Shown here: in pieces, positions 1-5,311 of the stretch | Layout of the letters: every line of letters starts with the position of its first letter | How positions within the stretch are numbered: position 1 is the stretch's first letter | Assembly (NCBI GenBank): GCA_028710655.1 | Contig: JAQTTS010000149.1 | Location: 1 to 5,698 of the forward strand | Length of the DNA stretch: 5,698 nucleotides | Direction of reading: 5' to 3' | Origin: Dehalococcoidales bacterium | GTDB lineage: Bacteria; Chloroflexota; Dehalococcoidia; Dehalococcoidales; UBA5760 | Position numbers and translations under genes: made by a program | The notes under the pieces: generated by a model | Told to the model about the DNA's origin: nothing | What the model saw: the letters and a program-made list of their open reading frames with translations, nothing else | Databases searched by the model: none

Positions 1-383
1 TTATGGTATTTATCCCAAACCACGAAACGCATCTGGCGGCCATATGCACGTTCATATGGCAGACTCCACCAAACGACATTCCACCAACGGAATAGTGTTT
101 CTTCCTTTGATTCGGGTTGAACTTCAATGATTTCCGGGTCAATTTTGTCTATTTCTAATTTGTTACCGTCGATAATGTGCGTTTTTATTAATTCGATATT
201 GTCTAAGAGAAAATTTTCTCTACTGACAACCCTCTCTGCCTTTGCAAGCTCATGCAGCTTTCTCCTCTGCTCAAGCTCATCTTTCTTTAAAGAAAACATG
301 CCGTTTCGGCGGACAGTATAGCCTTGTTTACGCAGAATGTGCGCTACTTCTTTTTTTAAGCCTGTAGCTGTTAGGGTTGCCAT
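1..383 (-). CDS. DruA-like (DUF4338) protein, N-terminal part, cut by window edge
   Basis: The reading frame opens at ATG 383-381 and stays open for 127 codons to the window edge, so the C-terminus is missing. The visible part has a basic N-terminus with the segment LKKEVAHILRKQGYTVRRNG, then a charged helical stretch (about residues 33-75), then ETLFRWWNVVWWSLPYERAY followed by GRQMRFVVWD (about 95-124). From memory, this order (a 'RKQGF' start, a helical region, an 'LFRY..L.WSLP.S..YGRR.RFLV.D' block) is that of DUF4338 proteins, annotated as DruA of the Druantia anti-phage system. Full-length members are roughly 300-400 residues, so about a third is seen. An AAGGAG lies 15 nt upstream, inside the end of the preceding HTH gene, whose stop is 5 nt away, so the two are probably co-transcribed. 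Many DUF4338 proteins stand alone, so a defence role is inference. No other Druantia gene is visible. The alternative is an uncharacterised mobile-element protein. Confidence 0.6.
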   Translation of the reverse strand, partial: MATLTATGLKKEVAHILRKQGYTVRRNGMFSLKKDELEQRRKLHELAKAERVVSRENFLLDNIELIKTHIIDGNKLEIDKIDPEIIEVQPESKEETLFRWWNVVWWSLPYERAYGRQMRFVVWDKYH

Positions 384-388
384 ACGAG

Positions 389-574
389 TCAGGATATTCT
401 CCTTTTGAGATTGCTTGTTATTTTCAAAAAATCGTCGAGATCGGATTGTTTAATACGCCACCACCCGACCTTTGAGGCTTTAAGCTTACCTGCTTCTATG
501 TACCGGAGCACCGAGCGCTCACTGACCCGCAGGTAAGCTGCCACTTCTTAAACGGTAAGTAACTTTTCTTTCAT
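389..574 (-). pseudogene. Excisionase-type HTH (MerR/HTH_17-like) gene with in-frame TAA
   Basis: From ATG 574-572, 62 codons run to TGA at 391-389 and encode a typical small HTH_17/excisionase-family DNA-binding protein. The start is MKEKLLTV, then a stop, then EVAAYLRVSERSVLRYIEAG and KLKASKVGWWRIKQSDLDDF. The LTV-x-EVAAYLRVS helix-turn-helix and the KVG-WRI wing are the family signature. Codon 9 is TAA (550-548), where relatives usually have Glu or Gln, so a single base change (GAA or CAA to TAA) explains it. Downstream codons remain family-like, so the lesion is recent, is a read error, or is bypassed. Re-initiation at GTG 544-542 would give a 51-residue protein missing much of the first helix, with only a weak AAGAA ahead of it. 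The gene is followed after 5 nt by the DruA-like gene. Such proteins act in excision or as small regulators; the role here is unknown. Confidence 0.75.
399..404 (-). promoter_or_regulatory. Ribosome binding site for the DruA-like gene
   Basis: AAGGAG on the minus strand lies inside the last codons of the HTH gene, 15 nt before ATG 383. The spacing is longer than usual. No better start lies nearer, so the site supports translational coupling rather than proving the start. Confidence 0.4.
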
Positions 575-586
575 AGGTTTGATTTT

Positions 587-615
587 ATTGTAACCCAATT
601 GTCTAAAGTGTTCAA
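587..615 (-). promoter_or_regulatory. Promoter for the HTH and DruA-like genes
   Basis: On the minus strand, TTGAAC (615-610) and TACAAT (592-587) are separated by exactly 17 bases. This matches a sigma70-type promoter at 4 of 6 and 5 of 6 positions. The -10 box ends only 12 bases before ATG 574, so the expected transcript start gives a leader of about 5 nt, and there is no Shine-Dalgarno sequence. A leaderless mRNA is therefore likely. The promoter sits in the 111-base gap after the LamG pilin-like gene, where I see no clear intrinsic terminator. Confidence 0.55.
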
Positions 616-685
616 ATCTGTCTGCAACTTTACGTTCCTATTCTCCGCGTCTTGCTCCGAGTAAATAATCAATTCTTTGGAGTTT

Positions 686-1534
686 TTAGAGATTCTGCTG
701 GGCGATGTGGTACCTTGTAGCTGACTCAGCGTAAAGCTGCTGGATATCAACAGCGGTGAGGGCGCTGTTATAGATACGAACTTCGTCAATCAGACCTTTC
801 ATAAAGTAATCACCGGTGCCAACGTTTCTTTTTCCTATATATGTTGCTAATCCGGTATCCGATAAATTTTGTCCTGTTTCGCTATTAACGGTCAGGGTCT
901 GCAAAACCCCATTCAAATACATTTTTGAGTTGCTTCCGTCTCTAACGAAGACAACATGGTACCACGTAAGAGCAGACGATAAAACCGGACCCGTACGAAC
1001 TACGGCTGAACCACCTTGATTATAATAATATATATCTTGGTTAATCGCTGCTACATAATATCCTCCTATAGCGTTATCTCTGTTACCGATAATAACCTTG
1101 TTCCCTGTTAAGTTATCCAAATTAACCCATGCCTCGACTGTAAACGGCTGCGTCCCAAAAGATAAACTAATACCACTCCCAATACCAACATAATTGTTCA
1201 CTCCGTTAAAACTCAAAGCGTAACCTATGCCCGAAGGAGTATTTGAAGTGTAAGTCGCTCCGTTTATCGTTCCGTGATTATCCCAGCCTGAGGTATCAAT
1301 GGTTGAGCTTCCCGATCCTTCATCAAAGGACCATATTCCAGCAATATAAGATCCCAAAGAATTATGCAGGTGTTGACTGAAATACAAGCCCTTAGCTATC
1401 CGGCCCTGTTCGCCTGATCCCCTCGCAATAGCAAAGATAATGGAACCCAAAAGTCCGACTATGGCGATGACCGTCAGGAGCTCGATTAAGGTAAAGCCTG
1501 ACGAAGGAATTTTTATTTCTTTTCTGTAATCCAT
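686..1534 (-). CDS. Prepilin-like protein with LamG (concanavalin A-like) domain
   Basis: A 282-residue surface protein. Residues 1-13 are a short basic leader ending SSG. They are followed by FTLIELLTVIAIVGLLGSII, a type IV pilin/pseudopilin N-terminus with a prepilin peptidase site between G13 and F14 and the conserved Glu at +5 (E18). From about residue 66 (IWSFDEGSGS) to about 270 it is a LamG/laminin-G-like jelly roll: the YALSFNGVNNYV strand, FTVEAWVNL, WYHVVFVRDG, MYLNGV, and the closing GLIDEVRIYNSALTAVDIQQ. LamG domains usually bind carbohydrate or other surface ligands. The protein is probably a minor pilin or membrane-anchored adhesin outside the cytoplasmic membrane. The fusion is common in Patescibacteria genomes, which is the main taxonomic clue here. 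ATG 1534 has no Shine-Dalgarno sequence. It is separated from the upstream VWA gene by a terminator, so it is probably transcribed on its own. The ligand is unknown. Confidence 0.9.
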   Translation of the reverse strand: MDYRKEIKIPSSGFTLIELLTVIAIVGLLGSIIFAIARGSGEQGRIAKGLYFSQHLHNSLGSYIAGIWSFDEGSGSSTIDTSGWDNHGTINGATYTSNTPSGIGYALSFNGVNNYVGIGSGISLSFGTQPFTVEAWVNLDNLTGNKVIIGNRDNAIGGYYVAAINQDIYYYNQGGSAVVRTGPVLSSALTWYHVVFVRDGSNSKMYLNGVLQTLTVNSETGQNLSDTGLATYIGKRNVGTGDYFMKGLIDEVRIYNSALTAVDIQQLYAESATRYHIAQQNL

Positions 1535-1546
1535 GGATATTATTAC

Positions 1547-1574
1547 AATTTAACAAATTTAGGTGACTTGTAAA
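1547..1574 (-). promoter_or_regulatory. Possible promoter for the LamG pilin-like gene
   Basis: TTTACA (1574-1569) and TAAATT (1552-1547) on the minus strand are 16 bases apart, matching sigma70 boxes at 5 of 6 and 4 of 6 positions. The -10 box ends 12 bases before ATG 1534, again predicting a leader of only about 6 nt. The surrounding sequence is AT-rich, so a chance match is possible. Confidence 0.35.
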
Positions 1575-1605
1575 TGAAAAGGGAGCTTAACACTAAGCCC
1601 CCTTT
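1571..1605 (-). terminator. Intrinsic terminator after the VWA gene
   Basis: On the minus strand a 12-bp stem (arms 1605-1594 and 1589-1578, one G-U pair) closes a 4-nt loop and runs into TTTTCATTT. It begins 15 bases after the TGA of the zincin-VWA gene, so it ends the four-gene cluster and insulates the LamG pilin-like gene. The sequence between stop codon and stem resembles that of the terminator at 3186-3229. Confidence 0.8.
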
Positions 1606-1620
1606 GTTTTGAAAGAACAA

Positions 1621-3168
1621 TCAAACGCCCCGAATCGCTCTCAGGATGTTGCCCAGCTTCTGAGGAAGTTCTTCGGAGCGGCAAGCAATGACCCTGTCCT
1701 GACCGAACATATCACTTACGAATCCTTTGGTTTCCTCATCCGGGTCGAGCAGAACACCTATAACCTCGACCCTCCCGCGTAAAACCTGGCAGATTTCTTT
1801 ACCGAGCGTAGCATCGTTGCAGGCACCGTCAGTCAAACAGAGCACTAGCTTTACGTCCTGCGGATAGCTTCTCATGGGCACGGCGTACGTTTTTATCGCC
1901 AGTCCCATGTCCTCGTACCCGCAGAGTGCCGGAACGAGACCAGCAACAAGTGCTTTTCCCCTCTCACCTGAATCAAGGTCAGCGACCTTTAGCGCCTGGG
2001 GAGTAACCAACACTTCGTGGGGTATATTCAGTTCAAGGCATACCAGGTGAACAGTCATTACCGCCTCGGCAATGGATTCCATCCTAGTCTTGCCGCCGTA
2101 GCTGTGGTTTAAAGAGGTGGAATGGTCGATTATCACCTTCAACGCAATCGTCGCAGGGGCTTTTGTTTGATATTCCTCAATCAGGAAAGGGCGATTCTTG
2201 TCTCTCCGGTATTCCCTGAGCGAGAGTTTCCCGCCTCGTTCCACAGGCTCCGGTTTCACCGGTTTCTCCTCCCAGACCAGCTCGTCAATCAGCTCCTGGA
2301 CGAGCGGTTTAACCCTTTCCTCAAGCTGGATATAGGGTTTCGGCTCAATAGCCTCATCTCCTTTCCCTTCTCTTTTATCGTTGGGCGGAACGTTTCCGTC
2401 GAAAGGCTTGGGTTCTTTTTCAGATTCACCCGAGTTTGTTAGAATAGTGCCTCCACTCACCTTCTCCGCTTTGTCTTCTTCGGTTCTTTCGCCCTCAATT
2501 GAACCGAGCTTATCAAGAATGTCTTTAATCCACCAAGGTATCTCGAATTCCTTGAGACCGAGGATGTTAACGATTTCCTGAGCCTTCCTATCGACCACCT
2601 CGGACGTTTCCGCTTCCCAAGCTTCGTAGACCAGAGGCTCTATCTTCTGCCAGAGCCCCTCGTTCATTGGAGAAAGCCCGCCCTTAATCGGCTGACCTAT
2701 CCTGTTCGCCCAGCGAAGCTGGAGAAAGTAAGCCACTACCTGGCCAGGCGAATCGGATTCTACCTCCACGGGCTTCGCTTCCTCGTACAGTTGCCGGGAC
2801 AGCCTACGTATCAGCCACCTCACCCCCGCGAACTCCAGGCACATCTGTCTTTCTATTCTTTCGTCTTCCAGGATATTGGACACCATGTGAACGAGTGTCG
2901 ATAGCTTATGCGGGGTCGTGAACCTGCGATGTCCGGCTTCGTGAACGAGAATGGCTTTGGTGAGATGATACTGGTCTTTAGGCATTTCGCCGTAAAATAT
3001 GGACGGGTTGGCGGCGATCTCCCTTTTACTGAAGTTGCAGTAGCCGCTGGGACACTTAGCGTAGTTCGGCTCGATAAGCACCCTGTAGGGCGAGACGCCC
3101 TGCAACGCTCTGCCGAAAACGATCAATCTGTTTCTTATGTTTCTCCATTCATACCAAGGAATTGCCAT
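1621..3168 (-). CDS. Zincin-like HEXXH plus VWA domain protein (CobT/NorD-like partner of the AAA+ ATPase)
   Basis: A 515-residue protein with three parts. The N-terminal part holds HEAGH (76-80) followed by NILEDERIE (98-106), the layout of a zincin metallopeptidase fold; E101 or E103 could be the third metal ligand. Two cysteines (C39, C44) lie upstream. A charged, low-complexity linker rich in Glu, Lys and Pro spans about 225-310. The C-terminal VWA domain (about 340-515) has a MIDAS motif D-x-S-x-S (D348, S350, S352) and the later LTDG aspartate (D447), so metal binding looks intact. In CobS/CobT, NorQ/NorD and MoxR pairs, a VWA protein of this kind works with an AAA+ ATPase, which is the gene just upstream (69 bases away). 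ATG 3168 is preceded by AGGAGGT with a 7-nt spacer. The protein is soluble, with no signal peptide or membrane segment. Its target is unknown, and whether the peptidase site is active cannot be told. It is not proposed to be a true cobalt chelatase, because no cobalamin genes are visible. Confidence 0.82.
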   Translation of the reverse strand: MAIPWYEWRNIRNRLIVFGRALQGVSPYRVLIEPNYAKCPSGYCNFSKREIAANPSIFYGEMPKDQYHLTKAILVHEAGHRRFTTPHKLSTLVHMVSNILEDERIERQMCLEFAGVRWLIRRLSRQLYEEAKPVEVESDSPGQVVAYFLQLRWANRIGQPIKGGLSPMNEGLWQKIEPLVYEAWEAETSEVVDRKAQEIVNILGLKEFEIPWWIKDILDKLGSIEGERTEEDKAEKVSGGTILTNSGESEKEPKPFDGNVPPNDKREGKGDEAIEPKPYIQLEERVKPLVQELIDELVWEEKPVKPEPVERGGKLSLREYRRDKNRPFLIEEYQTKAPATIALKVIIDHSTSLNHSYGGKTRMESIAEAVMTVHLVCLELNIPHEVLVTPQALKVADLDSGERGKALVAGLVPALCGYEDMGLAIKTYAVPMRSYPQDVKLVLCLTDGACNDATLGKEICQVLRGRVEVIGVLLDPDEETKGFVSDMFGQDRVIACRSEELPQKLGNILRAIRGV

Positions 3169-3175
3169 TTCAGTT

Positions 3176-3182
3176 ACCTCCT
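3176..3182 (-). promoter_or_regulatory. Strong ribosome binding site for the VWA gene
   Basis: AGGAGGT on the minus strand, 7 bases before ATG 3168, fixes the start. It lies directly after the U-run of the upstream terminator, so a transcript that reads through the hairpin would be translated efficiently. Confidence 0.8.
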
Positions 3183-3185
3183 GTT

Positions 3186-3229
3186 AAAAAATGGGGGCTG
3201 TCTTTTCTGGACAGCCCCTTTTTGTTTTT
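3186..3229. terminator. Bidirectional hairpin terminator between ATPase and VWA genes
   Basis: A perfect 9-bp GC-rich inverted repeat (GGGGCTGTC at 3194-3202, GACAGCCCC at 3210-3218) has a 7-nt loop. On the minus strand it is followed by one C and then ATTTTTTAA; on the plus strand by T5-G-T5. Both directions therefore look like intrinsic terminators. It sits inside an otherwise compact minus-strand gene cluster, just after the TAG of the ATPase gene, and may lower expression of the VWA gene relative to the ATPase. Confidence 0.85.
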
Positions 3230-3237
3230 GTAAAGAA

Positions 3238-4761
3238 CTATTTTGCGCCGTCTTTTGGCGTATGCGCCTCGATAAGATCGAGGAGCTGGTTCATAGTGTC
3301 CTCTCTGAGATAACCGTCGGCATCAGTACCGGCCACCTGGTGCATCCAGGTGACTTTGGCAGCTGCCTTGAGTCTGGAGAGGACGGATTTGCCTTTCTTC
3401 GCCTTGAGCTTGGTCGCCCAGGCGAAGAGACCTCTGGGCGTGATTTCGCCGGACAGCTCCTTGTTTTTCTTGAGCCTTCTCGTTTCGTTGGCCACCTTAA
3501 CCATGATACCGGCGACCTCGCTGTCGATGCCGGTCTCCTTGACCAGCAAGTCTTCTTCGTCTTTCGAAGAAAGGTAGCGGTATTCCAGCACACAGGAAAA
3601 GCGGTTAAGCAGAGCCGTATCCAGGGTATTGACCGAGTAGCCTTTGCCCAGATTCATGGCCATAACCACCTGAAAGCCTTTCCTGACCTTGATTTCTTCA
3701 GAGCCGTGCTCGGTGAGCACCACAGCTCCCCTGGAAAGTACCCCCAGAAGGATATTCAGGGTTCTGGTCGGCATGCGGTTGGCTTCGTCGATAAACAGGT
3801 AGCCTCCTTGCTTCATCGCCCGTATCAGTACCCCGTCGTTCCAGCGGAAGCCTCCCCTGCCATCGGGTGTGTAGCCTCCCAGAAGGTCTAATTCCCTGAG
3901 AGACTCGTGCCCTTCGATGACGAAAACTGATTTTCTGGTCTTCGTCCGTTCGAATGCTTCGAAAGCGCAGAGTGACTTGCCCGTGGCAGTGGGACCAACC
4001 AGGAGACAGTGCATCCCCAAGTCAAGACTCTCCACTAGCTCAACAAGCTGAGGTCCGTTAAAGCGCCCCTTTTTGAACGCAGGTTCGGGTAGCTCCACAG
4101 GGACAACCTCGATTTTCTTCCCTTCTCGGTAGGCATCCAGTTTTCTTTCGTCGGTCAGGACAGACGGGTCAATGGAGCCCTCTAGAATGACTTCTGGCGG
4201 TGTCGCTGAGTCGAAGACCTGGAATGAATCGAGTCTTTCCTTGTCCTTGCTTGGGTCTCCGTCACGAAACCTGGCCCAGTAGTAAAGCTCGTCCGAGAGG
4301 TGCGCTAACAGGTCGAGATACTCGTCATCGACCCCGGCTATAGTCTCGCGGTAGAGTAGTAATGCTTGGAGCGCATCGAGAAGGTCGGTAGCATCTTCCT
4401 TGTAAATCAATGCTTCGGCCAGCGCCAGCAGCCCGAGGTGATAGGTTACGTTCCCCCTGGGCAGCCAGACTTTATCGCCAACCATGTAGCAGTGGTGGAA
4501 GTCGCTTCCTGATTGGGAGACCGATCTCACCATCACTATTCCTGGCGGTTCCAGCCTGGTAATTCCGATGACGTCGCTCTTGAGAGCCACCACACAGGCT
4601 TTGCACAGCATGGCCGAGAGGTAGCCTATTGGTTTGGGGTTGCGTTTCGCCGGATACTTGATCTCCTGTCCGCCGCGTAGCTGCGGACAGATGTCTATTT
4701 CGCGCTTCCTGGAAAAGAGAATCTGGGTTATCGTCCTTGAGTCCTTTGTCGCTATTACCAA
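3238..4761 (-). CDS. MoxR/CobS-type AAA+ ATPase
   Basis: A 507-residue protein. The first 225 or so residues match no family I recognise and contain a CKAC pair (C53, C56) and a helical stretch (about 108-165). The AAA+ core follows: Walker A GPTATGKS (256-263), the ELDLLGGYTPDGRGGFRWND segment typical of the MoxR group (290-309), Walker B YLFIDEAN (321-328, D325/E326), sensor 1 N370 (VVMAMN), arginine finger R387 in LLNRFS, and sensor 2 R443 in TPRG. All ATPase residues are present, so an active oligomeric remodeller is expected. The VWA protein next door is its likely partner. Translation most likely starts at TTG 4761-4759: AGGAGGTG is 5 bases upstream and no ATG or GTG fits better. The start is 4 bases after the stop of the HTH gene, so the two are coupled. 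The substrate is unknown; chelatase, NorQ-like and MoxR-like roles are all possible. Confidence 0.88.
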   Translation of the reverse strand: MVIATKDSRTITQILFSRKREIDICPQLRGGQEIKYPAKRNPKPIGYLSAMLCKACVVALKSDVIGITRLEPPGIVMVRSVSQSGSDFHHCYMVGDKVWLPRGNVTYHLGLLALAEALIYKEDATDLLDALQALLLYRETIAGVDDEYLDLLAHLSDELYYWARFRDGDPSKDKERLDSFQVFDSATPPEVILEGSIDPSVLTDERKLDAYREGKKIEVVPVELPEPAFKKGRFNGPQLVELVESLDLGMHCLLVGPTATGKSLCAFEAFERTKTRKSVFVIEGHESLRELDLLGGYTPDGRGGFRWNDGVLIRAMKQGGYLFIDEANRMPTRTLNILLGVLSRGAVVLTEHGSEEIKVRKGFQVVMAMNLGKGYSVNTLDTALLNRFSCVLEYRYLSSKDEEDLLVKETGIDSEVAGIMVKVANETRRLKKNKELSGEITPRGLFAWATKLKAKKGKSVLSRLKAAAKVTWMHQVAGTDADGYLREDTMNQLLDLIEAHTPKDGAK

Positions 4762-4765
4762 TGCC

Positions 4766-5311
4766 TCACCTCCTGATTCCTGCCAGAAGGTCGATGAGCC
4801 ATACCTGCTCGACCCTTCTCAGATCGAACTGAGTGGGGTAAGTGGTGACGAATCGTTTGACCTCCTGGTCTGAGATAAAGTACATGTCTCGCTGTTTTCC
4901 CGAGTTTCGTCTTGAAGCTTTCAGCAGTCCCAGTTCTACCCAGCGCACCACTTTATGATCGTCCACCCCGAAAGCCTGAGCCAGAGCGCGGGCAGTGTAA
5001 CCTTCGTCAGCTTTCTTTATGCCCAGCCTCTTGGCTTTGAGGGCTACGGCAGTGACGCTGCGCCCCAGCTTTCTCGCCAGGACAGCCAGGCTCAACCGAT
5101 GCAAGTTAGATTCAAGATAAGCTGTTTCCTTTTCCGACCAGGGTTTTTCTTTGGTACGAGCCAGCCCTAGAATCTGCGCCCGCCTCTTGATTGTCCATTC
5201 AGGGTAACCGAGCTTTTGCGCCAGCCAGTCGATGGTTTCGGACCGACTATCATAATGATCCCTGATGAGACAGTCCGAGACCTGGTCGAAATGGTATTTC
5301 TTCCCGCTCAC
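4766..5311 (-). CDS. Multi-HTH DNA-binding protein (tandem SANT/GcrA-like units plus MerR-like HTH)
   Basis: A 181-residue soluble protein that appears to hold three DNA-binding units. Unit one (about 14-52) is LIRDHYDSRSETIDWLAQKL ending in IKRRAQILGLA. Unit two (about 57-100) is PWSEKETAYLESNLHRLSLA with LARKLGRSVTAVALKAKRLG. Both have the SANT/GcrA-like pattern of a 'W-x-E-E...L' start, a 'LA-x-x-LGRS' turn and a basic recognition helix. Unit three (about 104-157) is YTARALAQAFGVDDHKVVRW with an RDMYFISDQEVKRFV wing, like a MerR/excisionase HTH. The tail FDLRRVEQVWLIDLLAG (162-178) resembles a C-terminal motif I have seen in phage-type HTH proteins, but I cannot name the family. Start GTG 5311 has AAGGAGG 5 bases upstream and overlaps the nuclease stop by 4 bases (GTGA). 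It may be the cluster's own regulator or a targeting subunit. Confidence 0.78.
   Translation of the reverse strand: MSGKKYHFDQVSDCLIRDHYDSRSETIDWLAQKLGYPEWTIKRRAQILGLARTKEKPWSEKETAYLESNLHRLSLAVLARKLGRSVTAVALKAKRLGIKKADEGYTARALAQAFGVDDHKVVRWVELGLLKASRRNSGKQRDMYFISDQEVKRFVTTYPTQFDLRRVEQVWLIDLLAGIRR
4767..4774 (-). promoter_or_regulatory. Ribosome binding site that fixes a TTG start
   Basis: AGGAGGTG lies inside the last codons of the HTH gene with a 5-base spacer to TTG 4761. No ATG or GTG is suitably placed, so this site decides the start of the AAA+ ATPase gene and couples it to the gene before. Confidence 0.8.

Noticed and set aside
571..789. 72-codon minus-strand frame overlapping the end of the LamG gene and the intergenic promoter
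   Set aside because: It overlaps LamG coding sequence in another frame, runs through a convincing promoter, and has no RBS or family-like sequence.
3291..3593. 100-codon minus-strand frame inside the ATPase gene
   Set aside because: Arg/Ser/Pro-rich out-of-frame shadow of the ATPase C-terminus, with no domain features.
2908..3891. 327-codon open frame on the plus strand across the VWA start, the terminator and the ATPase end
   Set aside because: It lies antisense to two genes with clear domains, crosses a strong bidirectional terminator, and its translation shows no recognisable fold. It is a by-product of codon bias in the minus-strand genes.
1621..4761. Calling the ATPase and VWA genes cobalt chelatase CobS and CobT
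   Set aside because: The similarity is at the level of the AAA+/VWA class; no cobalamin or magnesium chelatase genes are visible and the partners are a nuclease and an HTH protein.
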